A model generated the notes under the pieces. The model was not told where the DNA came from and ran no database searches. It saw nothing but the letters and a program-made list of their open reading frames with translations. A DNA stretch of 64,000 nt from Imbroritus primus (GTDB lineage Bacteria; Pseudomonadota; Gammaproteobacteria; Burkholderiales; Burkholderiaceae): assembly GCF_964332355.1 (NCBI RefSeq), contig NZ_OZ201294.1, positions 62,001 through 126,000 on the forward strand. Reading direction: 5' to 3'. This document shows positions 1-10,099 of this stretch, in pieces. How positions within the stretch are numbered: position 1 is the stretch's first letter; every line of letters begins with the position of its first letter. The position numbers and the translations under genes are program-made.

Positions 1-291
1 GGTGCCCAAGTGGCCTTCGAGAACGCCATCGACACGTGGCGCAGCAAGGACATCCAGCGTGCCGAGCTGGCCTCCATGCGTGCCAAGGCGATCTGTGCCC
101 ACGCTGCCCTGCAGTCGCGCGACCAGCTGATCATGCTGTCGGGTTCGACCGCGCTGTTCGACGAGTTCCCGCTGGGCCGTATGCTGCGCGACCTCGATAC
201 GCACATCCTGCACGTCGGCCACGACCGCACGGCGCAGATCATCGGTGCGTCCGAGCTGGGCGAAGTGTTCGACTCGACGCTGCAACGCTAA
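1..291 (+). CDS. Acyl-CoA dehydrogenase type-2 / flavin monooxygenase-like protein, C-terminal part
   Basis: The reading frame is open from the first base (GAQVAFENAID...), so only the last 96 or so residues are inside the window and the start lies upstream. The segment is helical and contains FPLGRMLRDLDTHILHVGHD. This resembles the C-terminal domain of acyl-CoA dehydrogenase type 2 proteins (HsaA/DszC/SfnC group), in which a conserved Arg-Asp-Leu-His/Asp-Thr stretch lies near the flavin. It ends 17 bases before the next acyl-CoA dehydrogenase gene, so both are probably one operon. Substrate unknown. The family call rests on a fragment. Confidence 0.75.
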   Translation, partial: GAQVAFENAIDTWRSKDIQRAELASMRAKAICAHAALQSRDQLIMLSGSTALFDEFPLGRMLRDLDTHILHVGHDRTAQIIGASELGEVFDSTLQR

Positions 292-308
292 GGAATTAAG
301 GAAGCAAC

Positions 309-1484
309 ATGGATTTTCAACTCACGGGTGATCAGCGCGAGCTGATTGCCGCTACCGAAAAGCTGTGCACGCAGCTGCTGCCGCTGGCCAAGGAAGCGCA
401 CGAGGGCGAGAAGCGTGGCGATTTCGCGCCGCTGCAAAAGCTGCGCAAGGCGATGGCCGAGAATGGCCTGCTCGGCCTGAACATGCCGACCGAGTACGGC
501 GGCATGGGCCTGCCGCTGCTGGATACGCTGCTGCTGATCCAGACCATCCAGAAGGTGGATTCCACCATGGGCGGACTGACGCACCGGACCTCGACCGGGG
601 CGATCGGCGCGATTCTGGAGCTGGGCACGGACGAGCAAAAGGCGCAGTACGTGACCGGCGTGGCGCGCGGCGATATCGGCGTGAGTATCGGCATCACCGA
701 GCCGAATGCCGGCTCGGCTGCCACGGCGATGACGACCCGCGCCCGCATCGAGGGCGACGAGGTGGTCATCACCGGCCAGAAAATCTTTATCAGCGCGGCC
801 AAGGCGCATCATTACACGATGCTGTATTGCCGCTTCGGCACCACCGGCCGCGCCAGCGACATCGGCGCGGTGATCGTGCCGCACGATGCGCCGGGACTGA
901 CCATCGGCAACGGCTCGGAGAACATGGCCGGCGAACGCCAGTACGAACTGTTCTTCGACGACTGCCGTATTCCCAAGGCCAATATCCTGGCCGAGGGCAA
1001 TGCCTTCGGCAAGCTGATCAGTGTTTACAACAGCGAGCGTCTGGGTAGCATCTCGCGCATGCTTGGTTCAGCGCAAGCGTCGTTCGAGTTCGCCCTGCAG
1101 TATGTGCAGGAACGTGAGCAGTTCGGCCGCCAGCTGGCCGACTTCCAAGGTCTGCAGTGGATCCTGGCGGAGATGAAGGTCAAGCTCGAAGCGGCGCAGC
1201 TGTTGACGTACCGCGCTGCGGCGAATACGGCTATCGGCCTGCCGTCGCCCCTCGAAACGTCGGTCGCCAAGGTCTACGTGGCCCAGGCCGCCAAGGAAAT
1301 CTGCGACGACGCGATCCAGCTGCTGGGCGGCTATGGCTACATGACCGAGTACCCGGTCGAGGCGCGCTACCGTGAGGTGCGCGGCGGTTCGATCTACGGC
1401 GGCACGCTGCAGATCCACAAGAACATGATCGCTGGCCATCTGCTGAAGCGCAAGAATAGCCAGTGGGCCAAGGGGAAGGAATGA
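309..1484 (+). CDS. Acyl-CoA dehydrogenase family protein
   Basis: 391 residues, the usual length for this FAD-dependent family, which introduces an alpha-beta double bond in acyl-CoA thioesters. The FAD-binding signature is seen as SIGITEPNAGS near residues 126-136, and the C-terminal helix motif as SIYGGTLQIHKNMI. The Glu of the common YEGT motif is Gly here. A Glu at residue 243 (NSERLG) sits where isovaleryl-CoA dehydrogenase carries its base, so the catalytic base is probably there. An ATGA overlap couples it to the thiolase. The actual acyl substrate cannot be read from the sequence. Confidence 0.88.
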   Translation: MDFQLTGDQRELIAATEKLCTQLLPLAKEAHEGEKRGDFAPLQKLRKAMAENGLLGLNMPTEYGGMGLPLLDTLLLIQTIQKVDSTMGGLTHRTSTGAIGAILELGTDEQKAQYVTGVARGDIGVSIGITEPNAGSAATAMTTRARIEGDEVVITGQKIFISAAKAHHYTMLYCRFGTTGRASDIGAVIVPHDAPGLTIGNGSENMAGERQYELFFDDCRIPKANILAEGNAFGKLISVYNSERLGSISRMLGSAQASFEFALQYVQEREQFGRQLADFQGLQWILAEMKVKLEAAQLLTYRAAANTAIGLPSPLETSVAKVYVAQAAKEICDDAIQLLGGYGYMTEYPVEARYREVRGGSIYGGTLQIHKNMIAGHLLKRKNSQWAKGKE

Positions 1485-2647
1485 AACTCGCAGAACTGCA
1501 GGACCGCGAACCCGTCATCGTGGCCACGCTGCGCACGCCTGTCGGGCGTCGCAACGGGTCGCTGAAGGACTGGCATGCGACGGCGCTGTTGGCAGAAGTG
1601 TTTGGCGCGATCATTGATCGCGCCGGCATCCCGCGCGAGCAGATCGACGATGTGGTGGCCGGCTGCGCCACCCAGGTTGGCGAACAGGCCGGTAACGTGG
1701 CGCGTACCGCGCTGCTGATGGCGGGCTTTCCGTTTTCGGTGCCGGGTACCACGGTGCAGCGCGCCTGCGGCTCCTCGCAGCAGGCTGTGCATTTCGCCGA
1801 CAACCTGATCCGCAGCGGTGTGTGCGATGTGGTGCTGGCCGGCGGCGTCGAGCAGATGTCGAAGACGCGTGGTGGCAACGAGGATACGACGTATGGCAAG
1901 CGCTATCCGGATGAGCTGGTGCAGCGCCTGTCGATGCCGTCGATGGGCATCGCCGCCGAGCGTATCGCCGAGCGCTGGAACATGAGCCGGACGTATCTGG
2001 ACGAACTGTCGGTGCGCAGCCACGAGCTGACGGCGGCGGCGCATGATGCGGGCCGTTTTGCCGCGTCGATGTTGCCGATCAAGCAGCCGGACGGTTCGGT
2101 GTTCGATTTTGACGAGGGCCTGCGCCGCGGCACCACGGTGGAAACGCTCGCCGGCCTCAAGACCTCGTTCCGCGAAGACGGCCGCGTCACTGCCGGCAAC
2201 GCGAGCCAGGTATCGGACGGCGCCTCCGCAGTACTGATGATGACGGCTGCCAAGGCACGTGAATTCGGTCTGCGGCCACGAGCGCGCCTCAAGGCGCAGC
2301 TGGTGGTGGGCGTCGATCCGGAAATCATGCTGACCGGGCCGATCCCGGCCACGCAGCAGATCCTGCAGCGCTCGGGCCTGAAGCTCAATGACATCGACCT
2401 GTTCGAAATCAACGAGGCGTTTGCCTCGGTGCTGGGCGCGTGGCTGCACGACATCAAGCCGGACCTCAACCGCGTAAACGTCAATGGCGGCTCCATCGCC
2501 ATGGGCCATCCGCTCGGTTCGACCGGGGCACGCCTGATGACCATCATGCTCGACGAGCTGGAGCGCCGTGGCGGTCGCTACGGCCTGCAATCGATGTGCT
2601 GCGGTGGTGGCCTGGGTACGGCGACCATCGTCGAGCGCATCGAGTAA
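1481..2647 (+). CDS. Thiolase family protein (acetyl-CoA acyltransferase)
   Basis: 388 residues. Thiolases cleave 3-ketoacyl-CoA with CoA, or run the reverse condensation. The nucleophile is Cys96 in QRACGSSQQA. The later active-site motifs are GHPLGSTG (His about 343) and CCGGGLG (Cys about 373). I use the ATG at 1481, which overlaps the upstream stop as ATGA; an in-frame GTG at 1463 lies inside the upstream gene. With the acyl-CoA dehydrogenase it forms the two ends of a beta-oxidation-like route. No hydratase or hydroxyacyl-CoA dehydrogenase is beside it. Confidence 0.92.
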   Translation: MKLAELQDREPVIVATLRTPVGRRNGSLKDWHATALLAEVFGAIIDRAGIPREQIDDVVAGCATQVGEQAGNVARTALLMAGFPFSVPGTTVQRACGSSQQAVHFADNLIRSGVCDVVLAGGVEQMSKTRGGNEDTTYGKRYPDELVQRLSMPSMGIAAERIAERWNMSRTYLDELSVRSHELTAAAHDAGRFAASMLPIKQPDGSVFDFDEGLRRGTTVETLAGLKTSFREDGRVTAGNASQVSDGASAVLMMTAAKAREFGLRPRARLKAQLVVGVDPEIMLTGPIPATQQILQRSGLKLNDIDLFEINEAFASVLGAWLHDIKPDLNRVNVNGGSIAMGHPLGSTGARLMTIMLDELERRGGRYGLQSMCCGGGLGTATIVERIE

Positions 2648-2653
2648 GCCCGC

Positions 2654-4216
2654 ATGGGCGTGTCTGCGTGCGCGCTGGATGTCGCGCAGCTGGAGCAGAT
2701 GCTCCGGCAGCGCGATGACTGGGCGCTGTTCGACGTACGCGAACCGGTCGAGGCGGAGCGGGGGCATATTGCCAGCGCCACCAGCTTGCCACGCCGGCGC
2801 ATCGAGTTGCGTATCGAGGCGCTGGTGCGCGACCGTGGAACGCCCATCGTGCTGGTGGATGATGACAGCGGACGGGCGTCGCTCGCGGCCCGGACGCTGG
2901 CCGGACTCGGCTACCGCAAGGTCAGCTGGCTGCAGGGCGGTGTTGCTGCATGGCAAGCCGCCGGCCATCGGCTTGCCACCGGCAACAATGTGCCGAGCAA
3001 GCTCTTTGGCGAACAGGCTTATCACGATTACTCCATTCCCGACGTTGCCGCCGACACACTCGCCGCATGGCAGCGTGAAGGCCGCGACGTAAAACTGTTC
3101 GACGTGCGCACGCCGGAAGAGTACGCGGAAGCGTGCATTCCCGGCGCGGCAAGCGGGCCCAGTTTCGACATCGCCCGGCATGCTGGTGATCTGCAACAGC
3201 ACGACGGCCCGGTGGTCGTGCACTGTGCTGGCCGGACGCGCAGCCTGATCGCTGCGCAGACCTTGCGCGAGCTCGGGGTCAAGCAGGCCGTTGCCTTGCG
3301 CAATGGCACCATGGGCTGGCATCTCGCCGGCCTGCAAGTCGAGCGGGGTGCCGCGCGGGCGCTTGGCACGCCTTCCGCCGCGAGTGTGGCACAGGGTATT
3401 CATGGCAGCCTGCGACTCGCCGAGGCTGCTGGCGTCGGTGTGGTCGATGCGACCATGCTGGCCATCTGGCTGCGCCAGGCCGACAACCTCTATGTTTTCG
3501 ATGTCCGTCAGGTCGATGCCTACATGGCCGGCCATATCCCCGGCGCGCAGGCAGTGCCCGGCGGGCAGGTAGTACAGCGCGCCGATGATTTCATTGCGGT
3601 GCGCGGCGCCCGCATCGTGCTGGTGGATGACGACGGCACCCGCGCACGGCTGACCGCCGTGTGGCTGCGGCGCATGGGGTTCCCGAACGTACTGGTGCTG
3701 TCCGGCGGCATTGCCGCGTGGCGGGCGGCAGGCGGTGCGCTCGAGAGCGGCCGGGTGCGACGTGCGCCCGCTGGCTGGCTCGCGGCACGCGCGGGCGTGC
3801 GTCTGGTCACGGCACAGGATGTCGAAGCACAGATCCTGCAGCAGCCGGGCCTGGTGGTGCTCGACGTCGATACCAGCGCTCATTTCCGGCACGGGCACTT
3901 GCCTGGCGCACTGTGGGTGCCGCGTGGCTGGCTGGAGGCGCGGATTGCTGCTCTGGTGCCGGACCTCACAACGCCGGTGCTGGTGACCTGTGCAACGGGT
4001 GTGCAGGGTGTCTACGCTGGGGGCGCGCTGGGCGCGCTCGGTTATCGCGCGGTCATGGTACTCGACGGTGGGACAGCGAGCTGGCGGCGTGCCGGTTACC
4101 GGCTCGAAACAGCGGAGTTGCCGCCGCAGGACGATATCCTGTTGCCGCCGTATGCGCGCGGCGAACAGGCCATGCGCGACTACCTGGCGTGGGAGACCGA
4201 TCTGGTCCGGCCGTAA
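2654..4216 (+). CDS. Rhodanese-domain protein with four tandem domains
   Basis: 520 residues made of four consecutive rhodanese (sulfurtransferase) domains, roughly residues 7-108, 128-232, 258-364 and 386-497. Domains 2 and 4 keep an active-site cysteine (Cys191 in HCAGRTRS, Cys446 in TCATGVQG). Domains 1 and 3 have Asp at the same position (VDDDSG, VDDDGT) and should be catalytically dead. It starts 6 bases after the thiolase stop, so it is the last gene of that operon and converges on the IclR gene. Multidomain rhodaneses move sulfane sulfur from thiosulfate or similar donors to an acceptor. The donor here is unknown. No signal peptide is visible. Confidence 0.88.
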   Translation: MGVSACALDVAQLEQMLRQRDDWALFDVREPVEAERGHIASATSLPRRRIELRIEALVRDRGTPIVLVDDDSGRASLAARTLAGLGYRKVSWLQGGVAAWQAAGHRLATGNNVPSKLFGEQAYHDYSIPDVAADTLAAWQREGRDVKLFDVRTPEEYAEACIPGAASGPSFDIARHAGDLQQHDGPVVVHCAGRTRSLIAAQTLRELGVKQAVALRNGTMGWHLAGLQVERGAARALGTPSAASVAQGIHGSLRLAEAAGVGVVDATMLAIWLRQADNLYVFDVRQVDAYMAGHIPGAQAVPGGQVVQRADDFIAVRGARIVLVDDDGTRARLTAVWLRRMGFPNVLVLSGGIAAWRAAGGALESGRVRRAPAGWLAARAGVRLVTAQDVEAQILQQPGLVVLDVDTSAHFRHGHLPGALWVPRGWLEARIAALVPDLTTPVLVTCATGVQGVYAGGALGALGYRAVMVLDGGTASWRRAGYRLETAELPPQDDILLPPYARGEQAMRDYLAWETDLVRP

Positions 4217-4262
4217 GTCCGTGCCTTAAGCGCGATTAGCGTGCCATCCAGCACGCTCGCCA

Positions 4263-5156
4263 TCACTCCCAGTTCTGCTGCTCAGCTTCCAGCAGTTTTT
4301 CCAGCTGACGTACTTCCTTGGCCAGCAGGCGCGCCATTTCCTCGCGCCGCGGTCCGGCCAGGCGCGATTCGATGGCGGCAATACTGATGGCCGCGTACGG
4401 TTGTCCGCTTGGCGGACGGATCGCCATGCCGATGGCGGCCACGCCTGGCAGCACGTCTTCCACGTTGATTGCGTAACCGGCTTCTTGGGAGATCTTCAGT
4501 GCCTTGCGCAGGCGCTCGGGCGTCAACTGGCTGAAGGTCGCAAAACGGGCCGCGTTAGTGGAGATGGCGTGGTCGATTTCTTCGGGGGTCATGCCCATGA
4601 GCAGCGCCAGACTGCCCGCGCCGATACCGAGCGGCCGGCGGCCCCCGATATTGAGCGTGCGTGTCTGGATCGGATAGCTGCCTTCGATGCGGTCGATACA
4701 CACGGTGTCGAGGCCACTGCGCACCACCAGGAATACCGAATCGCCGCTTTTGTCGGCCAGCCGGTGCAGGGCCGGCTGGCAGATTTCCTTCAGGTTGTAG
4801 TGCGGCGTGGCGGCCAGTCCCAGCTCATAGACGACGTGACCCAGGCGATAGCGCTTGCTGACAGGGTCCTGCGCCACCATGCCCTGTGCCACTAATCCCT
4901 TGACGATGCGGTGCGCGGTCGGACGTTCCAGTTCGAGCGCGTCAGCAATGTCCGCCAGCCGCAGGCCGGTCTGGCTGCGTGCGGCGATCTCACGCAGGAT
5001 GGTGATGGCGCGATGGATGCTCTGAGTGCCCCACGGTTGCGATTCGCCGTTTGCACCGGCTTTCCGGGTGCTCTTGCGTGGTGCGCGCTTGGCTGCGGTG
5101 CCGCTGGCCACGGATTGCAGTGGTTCTGCAGTATTGTTTTTAGGTGCAATGGGCAT
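4263..5156 (-). CDS. IclR family transcriptional regulator
   Basis: 297 residues from the ATG at 5156. A Ser/Lys/Arg-rich leader of about 45 residues precedes a winged helix-turn-helix (SIHRAITILREIA then LADIADALELERPTAHRIVK) and the IclR effector-binding domain (GLATPHYNLKEICQPALHRL through ISIAAIESRLAGPRREEMAR). The frame is also open from a GTG at 5216, but a TATAAT sequence lies between that GTG and the ATG, so the later start is favoured. It converges on the acyl-CoA dehydrogenase/thiolase/rhodanese operon and may control it. Effector unknown. Confidence 0.9.
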   Translation of the reverse strand: MPIAPKNNTAEPLQSVASGTAAKRAPRKSTRKAGANGESQPWGTQSIHRAITILREIAARSQTGLRLADIADALELERPTAHRIVKGLVAQGMVAQDPVSKRYRLGHVVYELGLAATPHYNLKEICQPALHRLADKSGDSVFLVVRSGLDTVCIDRIEGSYPIQTRTLNIGGRRPLGIGAGSLALLMGMTPEEIDHAISTNAARFATFSQLTPERLRKALKISQEAGYAINVEDVLPGVAAIGMAIRPPSGQPYAAISIAAIESRLAGPRREEMARLLAKEVRQLEKLLEAEQQNWE

Positions 5157-5189
5157 GGCATATCCGAAAACAGGGACTGATAGCGTATG

Positions 5190-5208
5190 CCAGCGATTAT
5201 ACGGTGCC
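5190..5208 (-). promoter_or_regulatory. Possible -10 box of the IclR-family gene
   Basis: On the minus strand a TATAAT lies about 40 bases before the ATG at 5156. No convincing -35 element was found, so this is a weak call based on the -10 hexamer and its position. Confidence 0.35.
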
Positions 5209-5331
5209 ACCCCCACGATGGGCGGGGAAAAGAATTTCGCGGCGGGGGCATCCGGATGGCGGGCTGGCGGGTAGTACTTCAGGCAGCAATATCGCTGCGC
5301 ACTGTATCACCTTTGCAGACGGAGAATGACC

Positions 5332-5895
5332 ATGAAAACCGCACCCCTGTTGTATTGCCTTGCCGCTGGTACGCTCGTCCTGGCGGGATGCGAATCCATG
5401 TCGCCCGGCAAGACCATGTCGATGCTGGCGTTCGACCAGGCCACGGTGCCCGAAAGCATTCGTGTACCGGCCGGCCACAAGCTTGCCTGGGAGACGGTGG
5501 GTACCGGCGAGATTACCTATGAGTGCCGCGACAAGGCCAATATGGCCGGGCAGACGGAATGGGTGTTCGTCGGTCCGAAGGCGGTGTTGGCGGATCGCCA
5601 TGGCAAGCAGGTCGGCACCTACTATGGCCCGCCGGCGACGTGGCAGGCCCTCGATGGCTCGCGTGTGACCGCCACGCAGCTGGCCGTCGCACCGGCTGGC
5701 ACGGGCAACCTGCCATACCAGTTGGTCAAGGCTAATCCGGCCATGGGCAGTGGTGCCATGCAAGGGGTGACCTACATCCAGCGCGTCGCGCTGAAAGGCG
5801 GTGTGGCGCCGGCGAGTCCATGTACCCCGGCACAAAAGGGTACCCGCGAAATCGTCAAGTACCAGGCCGACTACATCTTCTGGAAAGCGCTCTGA
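5332..5895 (+). CDS. DUF3455 family lipoprotein
   Basis: 187 residues from the ATG at 5332. GGAG at 5321-5324 is well spaced for this start; an in-frame ATG at 5326 is too close to it. The N terminus is a lipoprotein signal with lipobox LVLAGC, so the protein should be anchored in the envelope. The mature part (VPAGHKLAWETVGTGEITYECR ... YYGPPATWQALDGSRV) matches the DUF3455 layout of a small beta-rich domain of unknown function. It lies directly upstream of an ECF sigma/anti-sigma pair and is a likely member of that regulon. Confidence 0.85.
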   Translation: MKTAPLLYCLAAGTLVLAGCESMSPGKTMSMLAFDQATVPESIRVPAGHKLAWETVGTGEITYECRDKANMAGQTEWVFVGPKAVLADRHGKQVGTYYGPPATWQALDGSRVTATQLAVAPAGTGNLPYQLVKANPAMGSGAMQGVTYIQRVALKGGVAPASPCTPAQKGTREIVKYQADYIFWKAL

Positions 5896-5926
5896 GGTTG
5901 GCTGCGCGGCACCGGCAGCGCAGGGC

Positions 5927-5959
5927 ACGCTCGCTGGCAAATTGTTCGCCAGCGAGCGT
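5927..5959 (+). terminator. Hairpin terminator after the DUF3455 gene
   Basis: A perfect 12-base-pair stem (ACGCTCGCTGGC with GCCAGCGAGCGT) closes a 9-base loop 32 bases after the stop codon. Only a short ATGTTT follows, so the T-tract is weak. It separates the lipoprotein gene from the sigma factor gene. Confidence 0.6.
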
Positions 5960-6004
5960 ATGTTTCCGGCACAATGCGTGATCGATTGACGACACGGACC
6001 GTGC

Positions 6005-6568
6005 ATGGACGACGTGGCACGCTTTGACTATGAGGCCGCCCTAGCTGCCTGCGCCGCGGGCGATGCCGACGCCTTGCGTACGCTGTATGAGCACGAGGGA
6101 CCGCGCATGCTCGGCGTGGCGCTGCGCATCGTGCGCAACCACGCGTTGGCGGAGGACATCGTGCATGACGCGTGTATCAACATCTGGACCCGTGCCGCCA
6201 GCTTCGATGCGGCGCGCGGGTCGGCACGGGGCTGGATCTACAGCGTGACGCGCCATCTCGCTCTCAATGCCGTGCGCGACGATAGCCGGGAGACCGTCGT
6301 CGGCGAGGAGGCCGCGGCGGTTCTCGATGCCGAAGCCGCATTGGCAGACTGGCAGGCGTCCGCTGACGCGCTGGCATGGCGGACCTCCACTGGCCGCATG
6401 GTGCACTGCCTCGAACGACTCGAACCCGTGCGGCGCAGCTGTGTGCTCCATGCCTATGTGGAAGGACTCACGCATAGCGAGATTGCCCGCCGCATCGGGA
6501 CGCCGCTGGGCACGGTCAAAGCCTGGATCCGGCGCAGTCTTGAGGCGCTGCGGGAGTGCCTGGCATGA
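6005..6568 (+). CDS. ECF-type RNA polymerase sigma factor
   Basis: 187 residues, typical of extracytoplasmic-function sigma factors. Region 2 is LYEHEGPRMLGVALRIVRNH ALAEDIVHDACINIW, which binds core polymerase and the -10 element. Region 4 is the helix-turn-helix LTHSEIARRIGTPLGTVKAW near the C terminus, which binds the -35 element. The next gene starts on the overlapping ATGA and is its anti-sigma factor, so the sigma factor is probably sequestered until an envelope signal releases it. Confidence 0.92.
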   Translation: MDDVARFDYEAALAACAAGDADALRTLYEHEGPRMLGVALRIVRNHALAEDIVHDACINIWTRAASFDAARGSARGWIYSVTRHLALNAVRDDSRETVVGEEAAAVLDAEAALADWQASADALAWRTSTGRMVHCLERLEPVRRSCVLHAYVEGLTHSEIARRIGTPLGTVKAWIRRSLEALRECLA

Positions 6569-7299
6569 GCGAGCCTTCGGATATCGACGACCTGCAGGCG
6601 CTGGCGGGCGAGTATGTGCTCGGCACATTGTCCGCCGACGAGCGCGAGGCCTTTGCGGTACGCCTGTCTTCCGATCCGGCTGCGCGCGATGCCGTGGCGG
6701 CCTGGGAAGCGCGCTTGCTGCCGCTTGCCTCCCTGGCGGCGCCGGTGACGCCGTCCCCGTGGCTGTGGGGGCGCATCCGCCGCAGCCTGCAGGTCCGCAT
6801 GGTGGATGTCTCCGTCGGTGCGGGGGCGGCTGCGCGGCCAGACCGGTGGCAGGGGTTCTGGGCGAACCTGGGGCTATGGCGCGGGCTCGCAGCAGCCGGG
6901 GGCGCCGCTGCCATCCTGCTCGGCGGGCTGCTGGCCGCCCGCGTCGCGATGCCGCCGGAAGTCCGCTACGTGGTCGTGCTGACCGCGCCGCAGAGCGAAG
7001 CGCCCGGCTGGATCGTGCAGGCCAGCGACACCCGGCGTATTCGCCTGATGCCATTGGCGACCGTGACGGTGCCGGAGGGCAAGGCGCTGCAGTTCTGGAC
7101 CAAGGGCGAAGGGTGGGGCGCGCCGGTTTCGCTGGGCTTGCTCCAGTCCGGGGAGAGCCTGCAGGTCTCCCTCGATAGCTTGCCGCCGCTGCAGCCCAAC
7201 CAGTTGTTCGAGCTGACGCTGGAACCGGCAAGCGGTTCGCCGACCGGGCGCCCCACAGGGCCGATCCAATATATTGGCCGCGCGGTCCAGGTCATGTAA
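6565..7299 (+). CDS. Anti-sigma factor, RskA-like
   Basis: 244 residues from the ATG at 6565, which overlaps the sigma gene stop by four bases. The N-terminal part (DIDDLQALAGEYVLGTLSAD) is the cytoplasmic sigma-binding helix bundle. One membrane segment follows at about residues 110-130 (GLAAAGGAAAILLGGLLAA). The rest is an RskA-type periplasmic domain (PPEVRYVVVLTAPQSEAPGW ... PTGRPTGPIQYIGRAVQ). It should hold the ECF sigma factor at the membrane. The usual zinc-binding HxxxCxxC motif is absent. Confidence 0.88.
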   Translation: MSEPSDIDDLQALAGEYVLGTLSADEREAFAVRLSSDPAARDAVAAWEARLLPLASLAAPVTPSPWLWGRIRRSLQVRMVDVSVGAGAAARPDRWQGFWANLGLWRGLAAAGGAAAILLGGLLAARVAMPPEVRYVVVLTAPQSEAPGWIVQASDTRRIRLMPLATVTVPEGKALQFWTKGEGWGAPVSLGLLQSGESLQVSLDSLPPLQPNQLFELTLEPASGSPTGRPTGPIQYIGRAVQVM

Positions 7300-7471
7300 C
7301 ACGGCATGCGGGCAGTGGGGGTGGCTGAATGTCCGTCAAAATTATGCAATTAACCGCCATGATGAGGTCTCGCGCATTTTCCCGGATTGTGCAGGGGTGG
7401 GGGCCTCACCGGGCGCGGGTATTGCCTTCAATCTGCTTGAGAGCTTGAGCCAGAGCGTTCGGGTGGGCGGC

Positions 7472-8260
7472 TTACGTTCCCAGCCAGCCGGGTCGCCTTT
7501 TCTCGAGAAATGCCGCGATGCCTTCCCGGCCTTCTGCTGAACCGCGTATATCAGCGATGCGGTTTGCCGTATCGGTGATGAGATCGGTGTCGATGGGCGC
7601 CTCCGCGACATCCCGCAACAGCCGCTTGCACGCATGCATGGCTTCCGGGCTGTTGGCCGACAAGGTTGCCGCCAGCTCGGCGACTCTGGCATCGAGTGCC
7701 GCCGCCGGTACCACTTCATGCACCAGGCCGCAGTGCGCAGCTTGCGCGGCGCTGAAGCGTTCGGCGCTGAGGCAGTAGCGGCGCGCCGCCCGTTCGCCCA
7801 TGGCGCGAATCACGTAGGGGCTGATCGTGGCAGGAATCAGTCCGAGCCGGGTTTCGCTTATCGCGAAGTGCGCAGTGTCGGCCGCGATGACGATGTCCGC
7901 CACGGCGACGAGTCCCACGCCGCCTGCATAGGCATCGCCCTGTACCTGTGCGATGACCGGTCGCGGACACGACCAGATGGTATGCATCATCTGCGCCAGC
8001 GTCAGCGCATCGGCCCGATTCTCGTCGGGCGCATAACTCGCCATGCGGCGCATCCAGTTGAGATCTGCGCCCGCGCAGAAAGCCGGCCCCGCGCCGGCGA
8101 GCACGATAACGCGCACCTGCGGGCTGTCGCCAAGCGCACGGAACGCGCCGGTGAGTTCGGCAATCAGGGTGTCGTTGAAGGCGTTGCGTACGTCGGGGCG
8201 GTTGAGCGTGACGGTGGCGATATGTCCTGCCGTGGTGACGGTGAGTGTGCTGAATTCCAT
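7472..8260 (-). CDS. Enoyl-CoA hydratase, probably methylglutaconyl-CoA hydratase
   Basis: 262 residues of the crotonase family. The ATG at 8260 follows an AGAAGG ribosome-binding site. The oxyanion-hole segments are AGAGPAFCAGADLNWMRRM and VQGDAYAGGVGLVAVADIVI, and the RLGLIPATISPYVIRAMG motif is typical of this group. As the third gene after isovaleryl-CoA dehydrogenase and a methylcrotonyl-CoA carboxylase subunit, it fits LiuC, which hydrates 3-methylglutaconyl-CoA to HMG-CoA in leucine breakdown. The family is certain; the substrate is inferred from context. Confidence 0.87.
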   Translation of the reverse strand: MEFSTLTVTTAGHIATVTLNRPDVRNAFNDTLIAELTGAFRALGDSPQVRVIVLAGAGPAFCAGADLNWMRRMASYAPDENRADALTLAQMMHTIWSCPRPVIAQVQGDAYAGGVGLVAVADIVIAADTAHFAISETRLGLIPATISPYVIRAMGERAARRYCLSAERFSAAQAAHCGLVHEVVPAAALDARVAELAATLSANSPEAMHACKRLLRDVAEAPIDTDLITDTANRIADIRGSAEGREGIAAFLEKRRPGWLGT

Positions 8261-8418
8261 GCGTAACCTTCTTCTCGCTACAAAAATATATTCCAGGATG
8301 CCAGGCGCTGCCACGCCGCGACGCGCGCGGGCAGTTGATTCAATGGCGACCTGATCTGCCGGTTGCAGGCCCGCTCGCGCCGCGGCGCATGGTCAGGTCG
8401 ATACCTTGCCTGACGACG

Positions 8419-10026
<1,608 letters not shown>

Positions 10027-10099
10027 CGGCAGTCGTGGAGCTGGAACGAAAGAGGTAGCAGCCAAGGCACCAACAGAGGCAGCGACGGGAGGATCCAGA

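Noticed and set aside
1394..3898. 834-residue open frame on the minus strand
   Set aside because: It is antisense to the thiolase and rhodanese genes, has no family motif and is rich in Arg/His/Ala as expected for a GC-rich shadow frame.
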